Shown: positions 45,325-56,954 of the stretch, in pieces | Position numbering within the stretch: the stretch's first letter is position 1 | Layout: every line of letters begins with the position of its first letter | Assembly: GCA_021234155.1 (NCBI GenBank) | Contig: JAJEKV010000005.1 | Coordinates: 4,588,952-4,652,951, forward strand | DNA: 64,000 nt | Reading direction: 5' to 3' | Origin: Isoetes taiwanensis | Taxonomy: Eukaryota; Streptophyta; Lycopodiopsida; Isoetales; Isoetaceae | Position numbers and translations under genes: made by a program | The notes under the pieces: generated by a model | What the model was told of the DNA's origin: nothing | What the model saw: only the letters and a program-made list of their open reading frames with translations | Database searches by the model: none

Positions 45325-48300
45325 ATGGCAGACTCCCAACTGCCTGTTGCCACCAGGGAGGACGTACTGGTAGTATTGATGTAGTTGATAGTCACTGAAA
45401 TAGATGTGAGACTAATAGCTTTTTCTGGACCAGAGTACTGCGGGCTCAGTAAGACAGCAGATTGAACGGCTAGTAAAGGAATCTCTAAGGCAGACATTAG
45501 GGGGTAGCGATGAACCAAAACCTATGGTGGCCGCATCCACAACAAATTTTGGCGATTATCAATGGTGATCCTGTTGTCTTTTCTCACATTCATCTGTATA
45601 ATATTTCTTATTGTGTAGCAAATTGTAGGTTGAAAGAACTTGCGTCATTTGCTTGGACTAACCAGAAGTGTCCACAAGCAAATTATTAAATTATGCTTTG
45701 CTCCAAATGTGGAAAAACAACTAGAAACGAACAATCATCTTCTCTGTTTTTCGTGGAAACATTGCTTGCTGCTAATACTGGGGACTTAGACCAGATAAGC
45801 TTATAATTATTCTGTAATGCACTACTGCATGTTAAAACAGTATTCTTCATGGTAAATATGCACATTATGTAGGCCTTAAGGCGCCTGTATTGGAAAAGGG
45901 TCAAATAATGGGGAGCAGAAGTGAACTTTCTGTTACCTTTTAATGCATGCGAAACATGAAGTTATTATATTGGCATATATGTCTTAATCCATAGTCTCTT
46001 GTTATGCAGTAATAATGCTATGGGACTTTTCAAGCAGCTCAAAGGACGTTTTAAAAATCCTAAAGCAATTGGTGAGGTAAGATATAAGAACTGTGGAGCT
46101 TATTTCCTTTGTACCTCTACTTATTATGATAATTCTATGCTAGGCAATAGCAACAAACATGCCATCAACGACGATGTTTGAGAGCACAACAGTAGCTAAT
46201 CAGGGATTTGTGAACTTTGTGCTTTCTTCGACGTATATTGCAAAGGTTTGTATTCTTCTTTCTAAAGGCTATCTTGGCCAGTTTTAAAGTGCATTATATT
46301 GAATTGCTTATGTTCATAGGCACTCGCATGAGTTTTTTTCCGATGTTGGTTCAGCTGATAATTTGTTAGTGCTAGACTCCAATCTGACTATCACCTATCT
46401 CAGCAGCTGCGGCCGCACATAAGCTATGCTGGTTTCTTGTTTCCTAAGTCTCACTTCCTGCTTCAGTATATATGGTGCTATTCATGCTTTCCATTATGCA
46501 TATTAGTTGTTGCTTGTGCAACAATATTAATTTACTTGGTCTTCTAAACAAAGAGAAAGAGAGAAAGAATTTATTAATGCCTACGAGACACTCATAGGGT
46601 TTATGAGACCAGACAAATACAGCGTGTCTCCAACATCTAGGAGCATTCTCTTAGTTGAAACTGCTAGTCAAATCTAGCAGAAAAGAAAAATTAAATTTAG
46701 TGATAAAGCTTATCAATGCTTCTGTATCCTATGAGCTCATAATTTCACCCACTTATAGGGCCTGGAAAAACCTTGTGATACTTTTCACATAACAATGGTC
46801 CCTTTTCTTCTTTTGGGGCTGTCCTCCTTAACCTTTCTGGCCATTTTCTGAGCGGATCTTTTTTATTTTCTTTTCCTACTACTGTTTAATGGTGATGGAG
46901 TACAAAAAGAGAAGTGAGCACTGTTTGCTTCAATTTGAATCAGCTTCTTTTTGTTTGAGCACGTTTCTTTGAGTTTAGTGAGTTCATATATACACAAAGC
47001 AAGGCGTTTCTGGTCTGGAAAGTTCATGAGCTGACTCAAAGTGGTATCTTCCTCTTATTTCATAATATGCTGGACACAAGAAGATTTCACAGCCCCTAAG
47101 TTGCACATTTGCCAGATTCCCTTTTCACATGCCCTGGCAGTTTCAATCTTGTAACTGATGATTTGAGACACGGAACTGCCCCAATACATTCCGGAGTTTA
47201 TGTGACAAGTGCGTATCTAAGTATGCAGGATGTCGAAGGAAACCATCTCTGGATATATTCAAGAAATTGTCTTTTGGCAATAATTCTCTCGAGGAAGCCC
47301 ACCTGTCTGCCACATACATGTGTTCTAAATCATGGCAAATACACTTACCTCATCATGTTTCAATCGACTGTTGGGAGCTGAGGGACTGTGCTTAAATGGT
47401 GGGAGGTGATATATTGAGAAGCCCATTTTGTTGAACTGAAAATTTTGCATGTGCAACCAGCTATCTTACCCTGAGTTAGGCAATGCTTTGGATGCCAGGT
47501 GAGGGAGCCTTTGCCTGCCATCTTGTGTATCAGCCAAAGAGTGGAAGTTTCAGAGGATTGCCTGCAAATTCTGCCAACGCTATGTCATGTGGAACTGAGG
47601 GTTTAATTCTGGCCATTCTTGACATTATTAACGTTTGGAGCCTCTCGAATTGATTGCATTCATCTTCTCTGAGATCAGGGCCCAAGCCTGTGCGCTTAGC
47701 TGGTTTAAACAAAGTATTGAACAAATGTAGTTTAGTATTGACATCATAAAAGTTCTCTGGAGGGCAGAGAGAGGAATAATTTAATTATCTAGGCATTATT
47801 TTAATTTTTCTTTTTCTGCACACCAATCGTTCACCGTGGATATGGCCTTATTTAGGAACAGAGAGACACAAACTAGCCATTCTTGTGCATACTCTTCTTG
47901 AATCTATCCATGGCGATGTGATAATTGTATACTTGGTGTCTTTATCATTTTAATAAGTTTATTTTTTATATGATGAAATGCTGAACTCTGGCATTTTGAT
48001 AAGTTTATTTTTTATATGATGAAATGCTGAACTCTGGCATTCTTAGCTTATGTTTGTTTGCTTTTCTATGGGCAGAGGTTAGATGATATGCTAATGCATG
48101 GAATTGCTAGTTGGGCTCCAGTGCTGCCGGTAAAGCGTGCAGTTGTGGATTTTTCATCCCCAAATATTGCAAAAGAAATGCATGTTGGTCATCTGCGGTC
48201 CACAATCATTGGACACAGTATCTGCAATATGCTCGAGTATTGCAATGTTGAGGTTTTGCGGAGAAACCATGTTGGTGACTGGGGAACTCAGGTTGGTTCA

Positions 48301-50832
48301 ATGTATAATCTGATCTCTACATTTTCATCAAGTGGTTTTACTTCTGTTTGACCTACTTATCTTCACATGGTTTTTGTTTTTTTATTTTCTTTTGATTTAC
48401 TTTATCTATATATTGCTTTTTGAAAATTAGTATACTCATGCATCATGCAATATTGTGTGCTTTGGTTCTTCTAAATCTATATATGATATCAAAGTCGTAT
48501 GTGGCAGTTTGGAATGCTCATTGAGTACCTCTTCGAAGAATTCCCAAATTGGAAGGAGATTGGTGATCAAGCCATTGGTGACCTTCAGGCTAGTTGGACC
48601 ACATCTATAAATTTCAGATAATGTGGAACTCATCCTTCTTTCACTCTGCAGGCATTTTACAAAGCTTCAAAGAAGAAGTTTGACGCCGATGATGCATTTA
48701 AAGAGAGAGCGCAGCAAGCTGTTGTTAAACTCCAGGTCATCATCATCATTTTACTTTCACATAGTCTATTCATTTTTATTTAGAGTATTCGACTTTAGAT
48801 CTGTGCAAACGTATTTTCATGTTCAAAGCCGTGGACAATGATTAAAGAAAATTTGATGAGCAAACAGCTATAAAGATTGATAATGCCATGTGTAAAACTT
48901 ATGATGCTCTGTTTGATTTGCAAATTGCAGGGGACTAAGATATGTTTTCTTTGCCTTCCAGAGTGGAGAGCCAAAGTACCGTGAGGCATGGAAGCTAATA
49001 TGTGCTATTAGCCGTGCTGAATTTGATAAAGTGTACAGTCGACTACGAGTTACACTTGAAGAGAAGGTGTTTGTATCTTTTAGCTCTGTGTTCTCAGCTT
49101 CTTGCTAGTTGAATTTCAAATATAGCTTTTGTCTCTTGTTCCTCCTTGAGTATTTAGTCAATCCCTTCAAGTTCATGAACATCAAACACGTACTGTTTGC
49201 TTAATATTTTCTATCCTAAAAGTGCTGTGCTAATAAACTTTACTTTGCTATATACCAGGGGGAAAGCTTTTACAATCCATACATTTCTCCAACTCTCAAG
49301 CTCCTTGATGATCAAGGTCTTATTGAGGAAAGCGACGGCGCTAAAGTGATCTTTGTAGAAGGCCAGGAGATTCCTCTTATTGTGGTTAAGCGAGATGGTG
49401 GCTTCAATTATGCAAGCACAGATCTTGCTTGCTTATGGTATAGATATATGCAAGTTTATTAGTTTGTCTTGGACCTACATATCACTTTTCTTTCCCTAGG
49501 TACCGTATAAATGTTGAACATGGTGATTTGCTCATTTATGTAACCGATGTAGGGCAGTCTCAGCATTTTGATATGTTTTTAAAGGTACGCAAACTTTCAT
49601 ACTATAGAAGTGCTGCATTCATCAATGGCACTGGATGGTGAAAAGAAGAATATACTGTCTTACTATAAATGTTACATGTTGCACAGGCAGCAAAAAGAGC
49701 AGGCTGGCTTTCGGATGATTCTGCTTTCCCAAAGGTCAGACATGTTGGATTTGGTCTTGTGCTTGGAGATGATGGAAAAAGGCTTCGTACTCGAAGCAGT
49801 GATGGTGCCGTACGTCTTGTTGAGCTGTTAGATGAAGCCAAGGACCGAAGCAAAAAAGGACTAATAGACAGAGGTAATGATTATTCATGTAAATGGTTGA
49901 CGTTTATGTAATTAAGAATAATCTCCTAATTAACATTTCATTCCAGGAAGAGAAGACGAATGGGGAGCAGAAGAACTCGAGCATGCGGCAGAAGCATTGG
50001 GCTATGGAGCAGTCAAGTTGGCCTCCTTAACTTTGCATATATTTTCATACTGGTGGCTCTTGTTGTGCTGACTTTGTCACAAATTATTCTCTCATGTTGC
50101 AGATATGCAGATTTGAAAAATAATCGCTTAACTAATTATATATTTAATTTTGAGCAGATGCTTGATGTACGGGTATGTGCTCCCTTTCTTTCTTTGACAC
50201 CATTGTGCATATTCTTTATTGCCGTTTTGTATCTGATTTAAGACATGTTGAACCAGGGTAATACTGCAGTATATTTGTTGTATGCCCATGCACGGATATG
50301 TTCTATAATTCGCAAGTCGGGAAAAGATATTGATGAACTAAAGAAAGTAAGCATGTCTATTGACATGAAGCTATATCGTTTTATTGGTTGCTTATTTTCT
50401 TTGTCCATTCTCAGTCTGGAACCATAACATTGGAGCATGAAAATGAAAGGAAGCTTGGTTTACATCTTATACGATTTGCAGAGGTGACGTGAGCTCTTAA
50501 CTAGAATGTGAAAGCTTCATTAGCTTTTTGATGTACCCATATGGTGATTTTCCTACAGATTATAGAGGATGCACTCCGGGATCTTCTTCCAAATATGCTA
50601 TGTGAATATTTGTACAATTTATCCGATCTTTTTACGAAATTCTATTCAACATGCAAGGTTTGTCTTGTCAACCCTTTCTTTATCGTCAAACATTATTCTG
50701 CCTGACATGCTTATTTTGTAGGTGGTTGGTTCTGAAGAGGAAACAAGCCGCCTGCTTCTTTGCGAGGCAACAGCAGTTGTCATGAGGGAATGCTTCAAGC
50801 TTCTTGGAATTACTCCTCTTTATCGGTTATAG
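45325..50832 (+). CDS. arginyl-tRNA synthetase, 17 exons
   Basis: Class I synthetase charging tRNA-Arg. Proposed exons: 45325-45369, 45458-45564, 46010-46076, 46144-46245, 48076-48291, 48508-48598, 48652-48735, 48962-49066, 49259-49437, 49500-49584, 49687-49873, 49947-50016, 50103-50172, 50257-50346, 50415-50483, 50559-50657, 50722-50832. Domains in order: start [15 protein letters not shown] and an N-terminal region [40 protein letters not shown] (HIGH motif as HVGH), [64 protein letters not shown] (the KMSKS position without the canonical motif, as in many eukaryotic ArgRS), [19 protein letters not shown], and C-terminal [10 protein letters not shown]. Every proposed junction keeps frame. 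One intron starts with GC (48599). Exon 1 and its junction are the least certain. Appears intact and is the parent of the pseudogene downstream. Confidence 0.93.
47953..48045. repeat. 46-bp tandem duplication in ArgRS intron 4
   Basis: Two adjoining copies of a unit containing AAGTTTATTTTTTATATGAT, nearly identical, about 30 bp before the exon at 48076. Confidence 0.9.
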
Positions 50833-52099
50833 ATTTTTTGGAGGGGGACGCTGTCTGGACGACGAGAATGGGCAATTCAATCCCAATGAATATCACAGGA
50901 AACCACATGCAATTATATGTCTGCCATTTAGTTTGTCATGTATTTAACATATTTTAACTTTCCATATACATACATTGGTGTTTCTTACTGTCCAAGGTTG
51001 TAGATTATACATTTTGGAAGCTTCTCATTCATGCAATGGACTTCACCATCGCAAGTACACGAGAAAGCTTTGATGGTGCTTCCAGCACAATTTTTCGCCA
51101 CATGCATTTTGAAGCTGCATGTGAATTCTCAATCATAATATCTTCGTTGCGAATATTCGTTATAGGGAAAAAAATCCCCCCTGGTGCCATCCAAGCAACA
51201 TGGACAAGAATGCCATAGCCAATGTTACCGTTATCATCCCTTGTGTACCTGTGTTTCTCGGGCATGTGTAAAAGGAACCCAAAGGAGTTTTAAACTCAGC
51301 ATATGAGCCCATGAGCCCAAGCATTCAGTTGTTAAGAGGCGATGCATCTTGTTGATCCTGAATAATAGGCAAATACTGCACCAACGCATAAGAAATAGGA
51401 GCAGCAACCGCAAGAAAAGGAGCTGACCATTAGGAAACACACCTTATATTTGAACTAGGATCAAAGGCCTTGCAAGAATGCGGTTCAGTATGCTTTTCAC
51501 ATGAATAAGATCAAAACAAAATTGCAGATGCACATTGATAGGTAAAGTATAGGACCAAATCATCATAGCATTGCACATGTAGTCTTAAACCTCATCTTCC
51601 CATGTGGAGTTATTAATAGGGAAAAACTCCAAAATAAGCTTATCTTTTGCTATCGTAACTTTTTTGCAAGAATCTAAATGAGAATGTATCCTTTAGAATA
51701 TTGTAAACGAGGATGAGATCTTTTCATCAAACTTAAGATCTCCTGAATCGGAGTCCTAAATCTTAAGTTATGTCTAGTAAGTCCCTCTAAATCTGCATAA
51801 TTTTTTGTGTATTAAAAATAATATAACTTGTGATTTCGAAGTCCGATTTAGGTGAACTTACTTTTTATGGAAAGATCTCATCCTCCTCTACAATATATCT
51901 GAAGAAAGATTCCTATTTGGATCACCACAAAAATGTTCTAGTCGTTTGGCTGATCCTTGCCCTGGACACTTTCGTTATTCGGTCCACTCTGTCGGAAACA
52001 TTCCGGAAACTCCAAAAAAAGAGAAAAATACCGGAATGAAGGAAAAACCCCACGAAAAACAGCAAAAATATGGTTCTTTAGTGGCATAACGAAGTCTAC
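50833..52099. other. region downstream of ArgRS
   Basis: Likely ArgRS 3' UTR first. Minus frames at 51029-51265 and 51234-51440 show no recognisable family. An imperfect inverted repeat (next entry) is present. Nothing else. Confidence 0.4.
51685..51915. repeat. imperfect inverted repeat (MITE-like)
   Basis: Arms share GGATGAGATCTTT...ATCGGA...AAATC..AAGTTAT in opposite orientation around a loop near 51775-51825. Arm length about 85 bp with many mismatches. Confidence 0.6.
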
Positions 52100-52105
52100 G
52101 TGAGT

Positions 52106-53650
52106 GCATGAGTTTTTTTCCTATGTTGGTTCAGCTGATAATTTGTTAGTGCTAGACTCCGATCTTACTATCACCTACTTCAACAGCTGCGGCCGCACAT
52201 AAGCTATGCTGGTTTCCTGTTTCCTAGTCTCATTTCCTGCTTCAGTATATATGGCGCTATTCATGCCTTCCATTATGCATATTAGTTGCTGCTTGTGCAA
52301 CAATATTAATTTGCTTGGTCTTCTAAAAAATAGACAGAAAGAAAGAATTGCTTGCTTGCTTATGGTATGGATATATGCAATTTTATTAGCTTGTCTTGGA
52401 CCTACATCTCTCTTTTCTCTCTGTAGGTATCGTATAAATGTTGAACATGGTGACTTGCTCGTTTATTTAACCAATGTAGGGCAGTCTCAGCATTTTGATA
52501 TGTTTTTGAAGCTACGTAAACTTTCATACCATAAAAGTGCTGCATTCATCAATGGCACTGGATGATGAAAAGATAAATATACCATTTTAGGGCCTTTTCA
52601 CACGATGTCTTATAATATGGCTGTCCCATTTCATAGACATCATTTGTGACTCCAAAGCAAAAAATAAGACACACAAATATAAGTTGTTTTCACACTACAG
52701 GGTGTCTAATGTAAATAAGACACTAACAAATACTAGTGTGAAAACCATCACAAAATAAGACCACCTTTTATTTTGAATATGATTGATCAATAGAATAAAA
52801 TAGAATATAATAAGTGGTGTCTTATTTTATGGCCGGGGAAGTCCCCCGGTATAAAATAAGACTCCATTGCCCTTACCGAACCTATCCAAACCTACCCGAA
52901 CCTAAATGAGACATGTCTTATATGGTTCCGTGTGAAAACCAGTTCTTCTTAGATGTTGACATGGACCAATAGTATGCCGTAAAATATAAGACACACTAGT
53001 CGTGTGAAAAGCCCCTTACTGTAAATGTTACATGTTGTACAGGTAGCAAAAAGAGCTGGCTTTCGGAGGATTCTGCTTTCCCAAAGGTCAGACACGTTGG
53101 ATTTGGTCTTGTGCTTGGAGATGATGGAAAAAGGCTTCGTATGGTGCCGTATGTCTTGTTGAGCTGTTAGATGAAGCCAAGAAACGAACCAAAAAAGGAC
53201 TAATACATAGAGGTAATAATTTCGTGTAAATGAATGACGTTAAGGACTAATAGACAGAGGTAATAATTAGTCATGTAAATGAATGACGTTTATGTAATTA
53301 AGAATAATCTCTTAGTTAGCATTGGGCTATGGAGCAGTCAAGTTGGCCTCCTTAACTTTGCATATATATTTGTACTGTTGGCTCTTAGAGTTGTGCTCAC
53401 TTTGTCACAAATTATTCTCTCATGTTGCAGATATGCAGATTTAAAAAATAATCGCTTAACTAATTATATATTTAATTTTGACCAGATGCTTGACATACGG
53501 GTATGTGCCCCATTGTGTCCTTTATTTCTGTTTTGTATCTAAGACATGTTGAAGCAGGGTAATACTGCAGTATATTTGTTGTATGCCCATGCACGAATAT
53601 GTTCTATAATTCGCAAGTCGGGAAAAGATATTGATGAACTAAAGAAAGTA
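52106..53650 (+). pseudogene. truncated ArgRS duplicate
   Basis: Copies of a segment of ArgRS intron 4 (52106-52340, parent 46326-46560) joined directly to the end of exon 9, then exon 10 (52427-52511), exon 11 (about 53042-53212), part of exon 12, exon 13 (about 53431-53500) and exon 14 (about 53557-53646). Compared with the parent about 2.9 kb is deleted at the intron 4/exon 9 junction. The donor after exon 10 is changed (GAAG-CTACG for AAAG-GTACG), exon 11 has a 4-bp and a 13-bp deletion, so it cannot encode a synthetase. A MITE sits between exons 10 and 11. Confidence 0.92.
52590..53015. mobile_element. Tourist-like MITE (PIF/Harbinger type)
   Basis: 426 bp with terminal inverted repeats GGGCCTTTTCACACGA / TCGTGTGAAAAGCCCC and a 3-bp target duplication TTA (52587-52589 and 53016-53018). 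The undisrupted site is visible in the parent gene near 49655-49670, which has a single TTA at this place. Confidence 0.92.
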
Positions 53651-53725
53651 AGCACGTCTATTGACATGAAGCTGTGCAACAGACTCAGTAAAATCTTTTC
53701 CCGATTAGGATATTGATAGCTTACC

Positions 53726-53947
53726 CTAGAACAAGATAGACCATGCCTCCCTGGCAGTCGCAATATGCTTTACCAATTTGACAGCACTGTCTCCTAGACC
53801 GTCGCAGCTGATGAGCTGGCCCTTGAGATCCTGTGCTCCAATTCTTGCTAGATCCCCTTCTGCCTTCGTCAGAAGTTCATCTCCTCGAATCTCTTCTTGA
53901 TTCAGAGGTTTAACCAAGGAGCAAATATTCTTGTCTTCAAGAATCAT
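53726..53947 (-). pseudogene. short retroelement gag-like fragment
   Basis: The minus frame has DELLTKAEGDLARIG, DLKGQLISCDGLGDSAVKLV and HIATAREAWSILF. The A-x-EAWSIL ending resembles copia-type gag (UBN2-like) where W-x-x-L follows. A PBS-like GGTATCAGATC lies nearby at 54039. Low certainty. Confidence 0.35.
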
Positions 53948-54126
53948 TTGAATTATCCATTTTCAAAGTTGGAAATTCTTGCCTTCACATCGCTCTATAA
54001 CCCTCCATTCTGCTTGTGTGCTCTAGGCGCAAGCCATGGTATCAGATCTTATAGTTGCTCTTCAACGGACAATCTTTAAAATTAGGTCTTTCGTCGAAGT
54101 TGAGTAAAGACCATGATGATATAGTT

Positions 54127-54225
54127 AATGTGCCAGGGCAGGCAATTTCGCCTGGTAAGGGCCTGGCGAGCCCGTTAGGGCGAGCCAAGGCCCGAGTCAG
54201 GCGAAATTGCCTGCCCTGGCACATT
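54127..54225. repeat. perfect 28-bp-arm foldback
   Basis: AATGTGCCAGGGCAGGCAAT... (54127-54154) is the exact reverse complement of 54198-54225, with extra pairing inside (GGCCTGG...). About 100 bp in all; MITE-like. Confidence 0.9.
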
Positions 54226-54231
54226 CTTTAA

Positions 54232-54395
54232 CGTAATGCTTCGGGGCAGAGGCTATTTAGCTTACGGGAGCGGAAGCAAGCAACGATTTCTTTAGAATCA
54301 TTGCAATTTTATAGAGATCAAGAGAGGAAACCATTATCAGAGATAATATGGGTCTGTAATTAGGCGAAATAGCCTCTGCCCGAACATTACGTGTT
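54232..54395. mobile_element. second small inverted-repeat element
   Basis: ACGTAATGCTTCGGGGCAG at the left faces CTGCCCGAACATTACGT at the right. Its inner arm GGGCAGAGGCTATTT resembles the neighbouring foldback's GGGCAGGCAATTTCGCC, suggesting one family. Confidence 0.75.
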
Positions 54396-54869
54396 TGTCG
54401 TGTTGATGTGGAACAATATTGATATGTGTCTGGCACATATCTGAACATCTATTGTTAGTTGCTGCAGTTTTGGTTTATTCAATAGTAATGGTGTTGTTTT
54501 TTGTGCCTTTAGTAGGGCCACTTGGCACCTCTTTAGGATTGAAATTCAAAGATTACAAAGTGAATCGATCCTGCAACCTTAATGCTGGTAGTATATTTTA
54601 CTGCCTTCTTGTGGGTGGCAGTGCATAATTTAATACTATTTGAGATATTTAAGTAGTGATACTAGCACATAGATACCTTATGCCTTGCTTGTATGCCACA
54701 TCTACTTACTATGATAAAAGATGATAAAATTTTCACTAGAGCTGGAATTTCTAGTAAATTGGCTTTTACGGAATTGATTTGTATTGATGGTGATAAAGGG
54801 AAACCATGTTTCTCGTGAATAAGATCTCTTTGTATCCCACGATCCAAAATGTGTTTAAAAAATACATAA
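54396..54869. other. P4H copy A 3' flank
   Basis: Short plus frame with a hydrophobic stretch (VMVLFFVPLVGPLG) not recognised. Otherwise non-coding. Confidence 0.35.
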
Positions 54870-56954
54870 TTATTTATTATCATAAGTTTGTACACGTATC
54901 CAAGCTGGAGCAGACCATTTTTCTCCTTCGATTACAGGACATGCTTCATGTAGACTATATTCATCATGAGTTCCATCTGGGTGTAGACTAAATAACAATA
55001 AAGCATCACCTTTGTGTGGTTTAACTGCACAAAACACAGTGAATTAATATAAACCTTTCAAATGCATTTAGTTTTTTCAAACATTACCTGCCAAGCCCTT
55101 TTTACCACATTTAGACCACGAGTCATCTTTGATTGTTTTGTCCTAAATACAAAAGAAATATAAGTGCTATGAACAATCTATATTAAAGTTTTTTGAGCTT
55201 ACCTCTACATTTGGAAAAACCGTTTCACCGCCTTTGGCAACAGTTGTAAGGTACATCAACACCGTTGCATATCGATCCCCTCCTCTGGCTTTATGTGCCT
55301 CATCGTGGAAATAATCGTAGTGAGGACTATATTTTTGACCAATGGCATATCGAAGGACCTGAATGGATTCCGCGTTTTCTATATACAAGATAAACAAGTT
55401 ATAAACCATCAAACAAAATTTGCTCATAGCCTCCTAAACGGTATGAGAGGAATAGCAATGTGCTTCAGAGCTCTAATTGATGACTCTGGGTAGATGACCA
55501 ATTGTCATAACTATTAATAATTTAAAGCTAATCTAGGCCATGTAAACTCGCCACATGGTTAAAATATAATTTAATTCAATTTAACTCTAAAGCAAAAAAA
55601 GTAAGAATTGAATCTAAGAAGTTCTTTTGGAGAATCATCATACCCTTCTACTTAAAGACTAATACACAATCCACAATCTCCATTCATACGACATTGTTTG
55701 TCAAGTGTTGTGTTATAGCGTTCAACTCTATTGTAACAACCAATATAATTTCGGTAATATGTGACACCATGGCATTGATGGATAGGTTTGGATTCATACC
55801 AATGATAGATGGATAGATAGTACTTTTCCCTTTTTAGATGATTATTATGTGATTAAATCCTTATTTCAAGTTCAAATTGCACCTTATTGATGTCAGAACC
55901 ATGAAAAGTATTTTTCACTTTATTATTATACCTCTCGGTAGAAACGTCCATGTTGATATCCGATCCTCAATCTTTCTAATGACCTCATCCTAACATTATT
56001 CCAACAGAAAAAGAAATAAGACCAAAAAACAAAAATACATTTGAGAAATACAAGACATCATGAGATGAGAAAACCATTTTAATGGAAACTCTTCTAGCTT
56101 GAACTCATGGGTTTTTATATGATTAGGTTGATCTCTCTACTCTGAGCAAAATTTAATCCCAAAAGTTGTTTAGAAATCAATTTGCTTATAGCTCATGAGA
56201 TGAGAATTGATAATAGGTAATGTCTATATACCTGCCCCTTGTCTAGGAACATGCCAAAACTTGTGCGGACCTCACTTAAAATATTGTTGCCAGAATCGTT
56301 ATCAACTACTTCAGACGCTTCCAATTTTGATTTGCCCTGTAACCATTGTTAAGCAAATGAAGAAACGAACTATGATGAAATATATATGCTAGTGTCCTAT
56401 GACCAAGAAAGGGCACCTACCAAGTTGACAATATGGTCGCATTCCTCATCAGTTAGAAAACCTTCGAACAAAAATGCTCTGTGATTGTAAATTTGGGTTT
56501 CACAATTACACTTAAATGCTAAATAAGAATCACCTTATTAGAAGACAAACATTAATAACGAACCTAGGGCTCCACGAGAGTGGGATCACTCTTGGAGAGG
56601 ATTGGTTTGACTTATTGGCACCAGTTGCATCTTCTTTGGTTGCATTTGCAGTGCAATAGATGTTTTCTTGGAGATCCCAACCACAAGAAGAATCTCTGTA
56701 GGCACAATTAATAGAGTTCCCACCATTTCTAGAATTATTGGCAAGATATATAAATGATTCAAGATATATAAATGATTCATCAAAAACCAAAAGGCTGCTC
56801 ACATTTTTTTAATCAACCATTGCCATGTCTTGTTTATTTATTAGATAGGAAAAAATAATGTGAGAACTTACATTTGAGTTTCGATTAGACCATCTTCGAA
56901 GGCCGAAACCAGGAAACCGATGAAAAAAATGGCAAGCACAGGCTTCGAATCCAT
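54870..56954 (-). CDS. prolyl 4-hydroxylase copy A, without ShKT domain
   Basis: A 2-oxoglutarate/Fe(II) oxygenase acting on proline of secretory proteins (such as extensins). Exons on minus: 56954-56872, 56728-56564, 56478-56421, 56336-56232, 55989-55932, 55378-55203, 55142-55088, 55024-54870. It begins MDSKPVLAIFFIGFLVSAFE, a signal peptide or anchor. Exon 2 is longer than in copy B and Cys-containing (NCAYRDSSCGWDLQEN). Then AFLFEGFLTDEECDHIVNL, the iron ligands in YSPHYDYFHDEAHKARGGDR, YATVLMYLTTVAKGGETVFP, and SLHEACPVIEGEKWSAPAWI with distal His and 2-oxoglutarate-binding Lys. It stops eight codons later (RVQTYDNK), where copy B continues into ShKT. All junctions keep frame, so it may be functional. 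Tandem to copy B. Confidence 0.85.

Noticed and set aside
45686-45904. Minus frame inside ArgRS intron 2
   Set aside because: Short, no recognisable domain, lies wholly in an intron of the plus-strand gene.
46246-48075. A separate gene in the 1.8-kb ArgRS intron 4 (plus frame at 47109-47381)
   Set aside because: No domain or splice context; part of the intron is merely duplicated in the downstream pseudogene.
51029-51440. Two overlapping minus frames downstream of ArgRS (for example GNIGYGILVHVAWMAPGGIF)
   Set aside because: No family recognised and no splice model or start context; left as non-coding.
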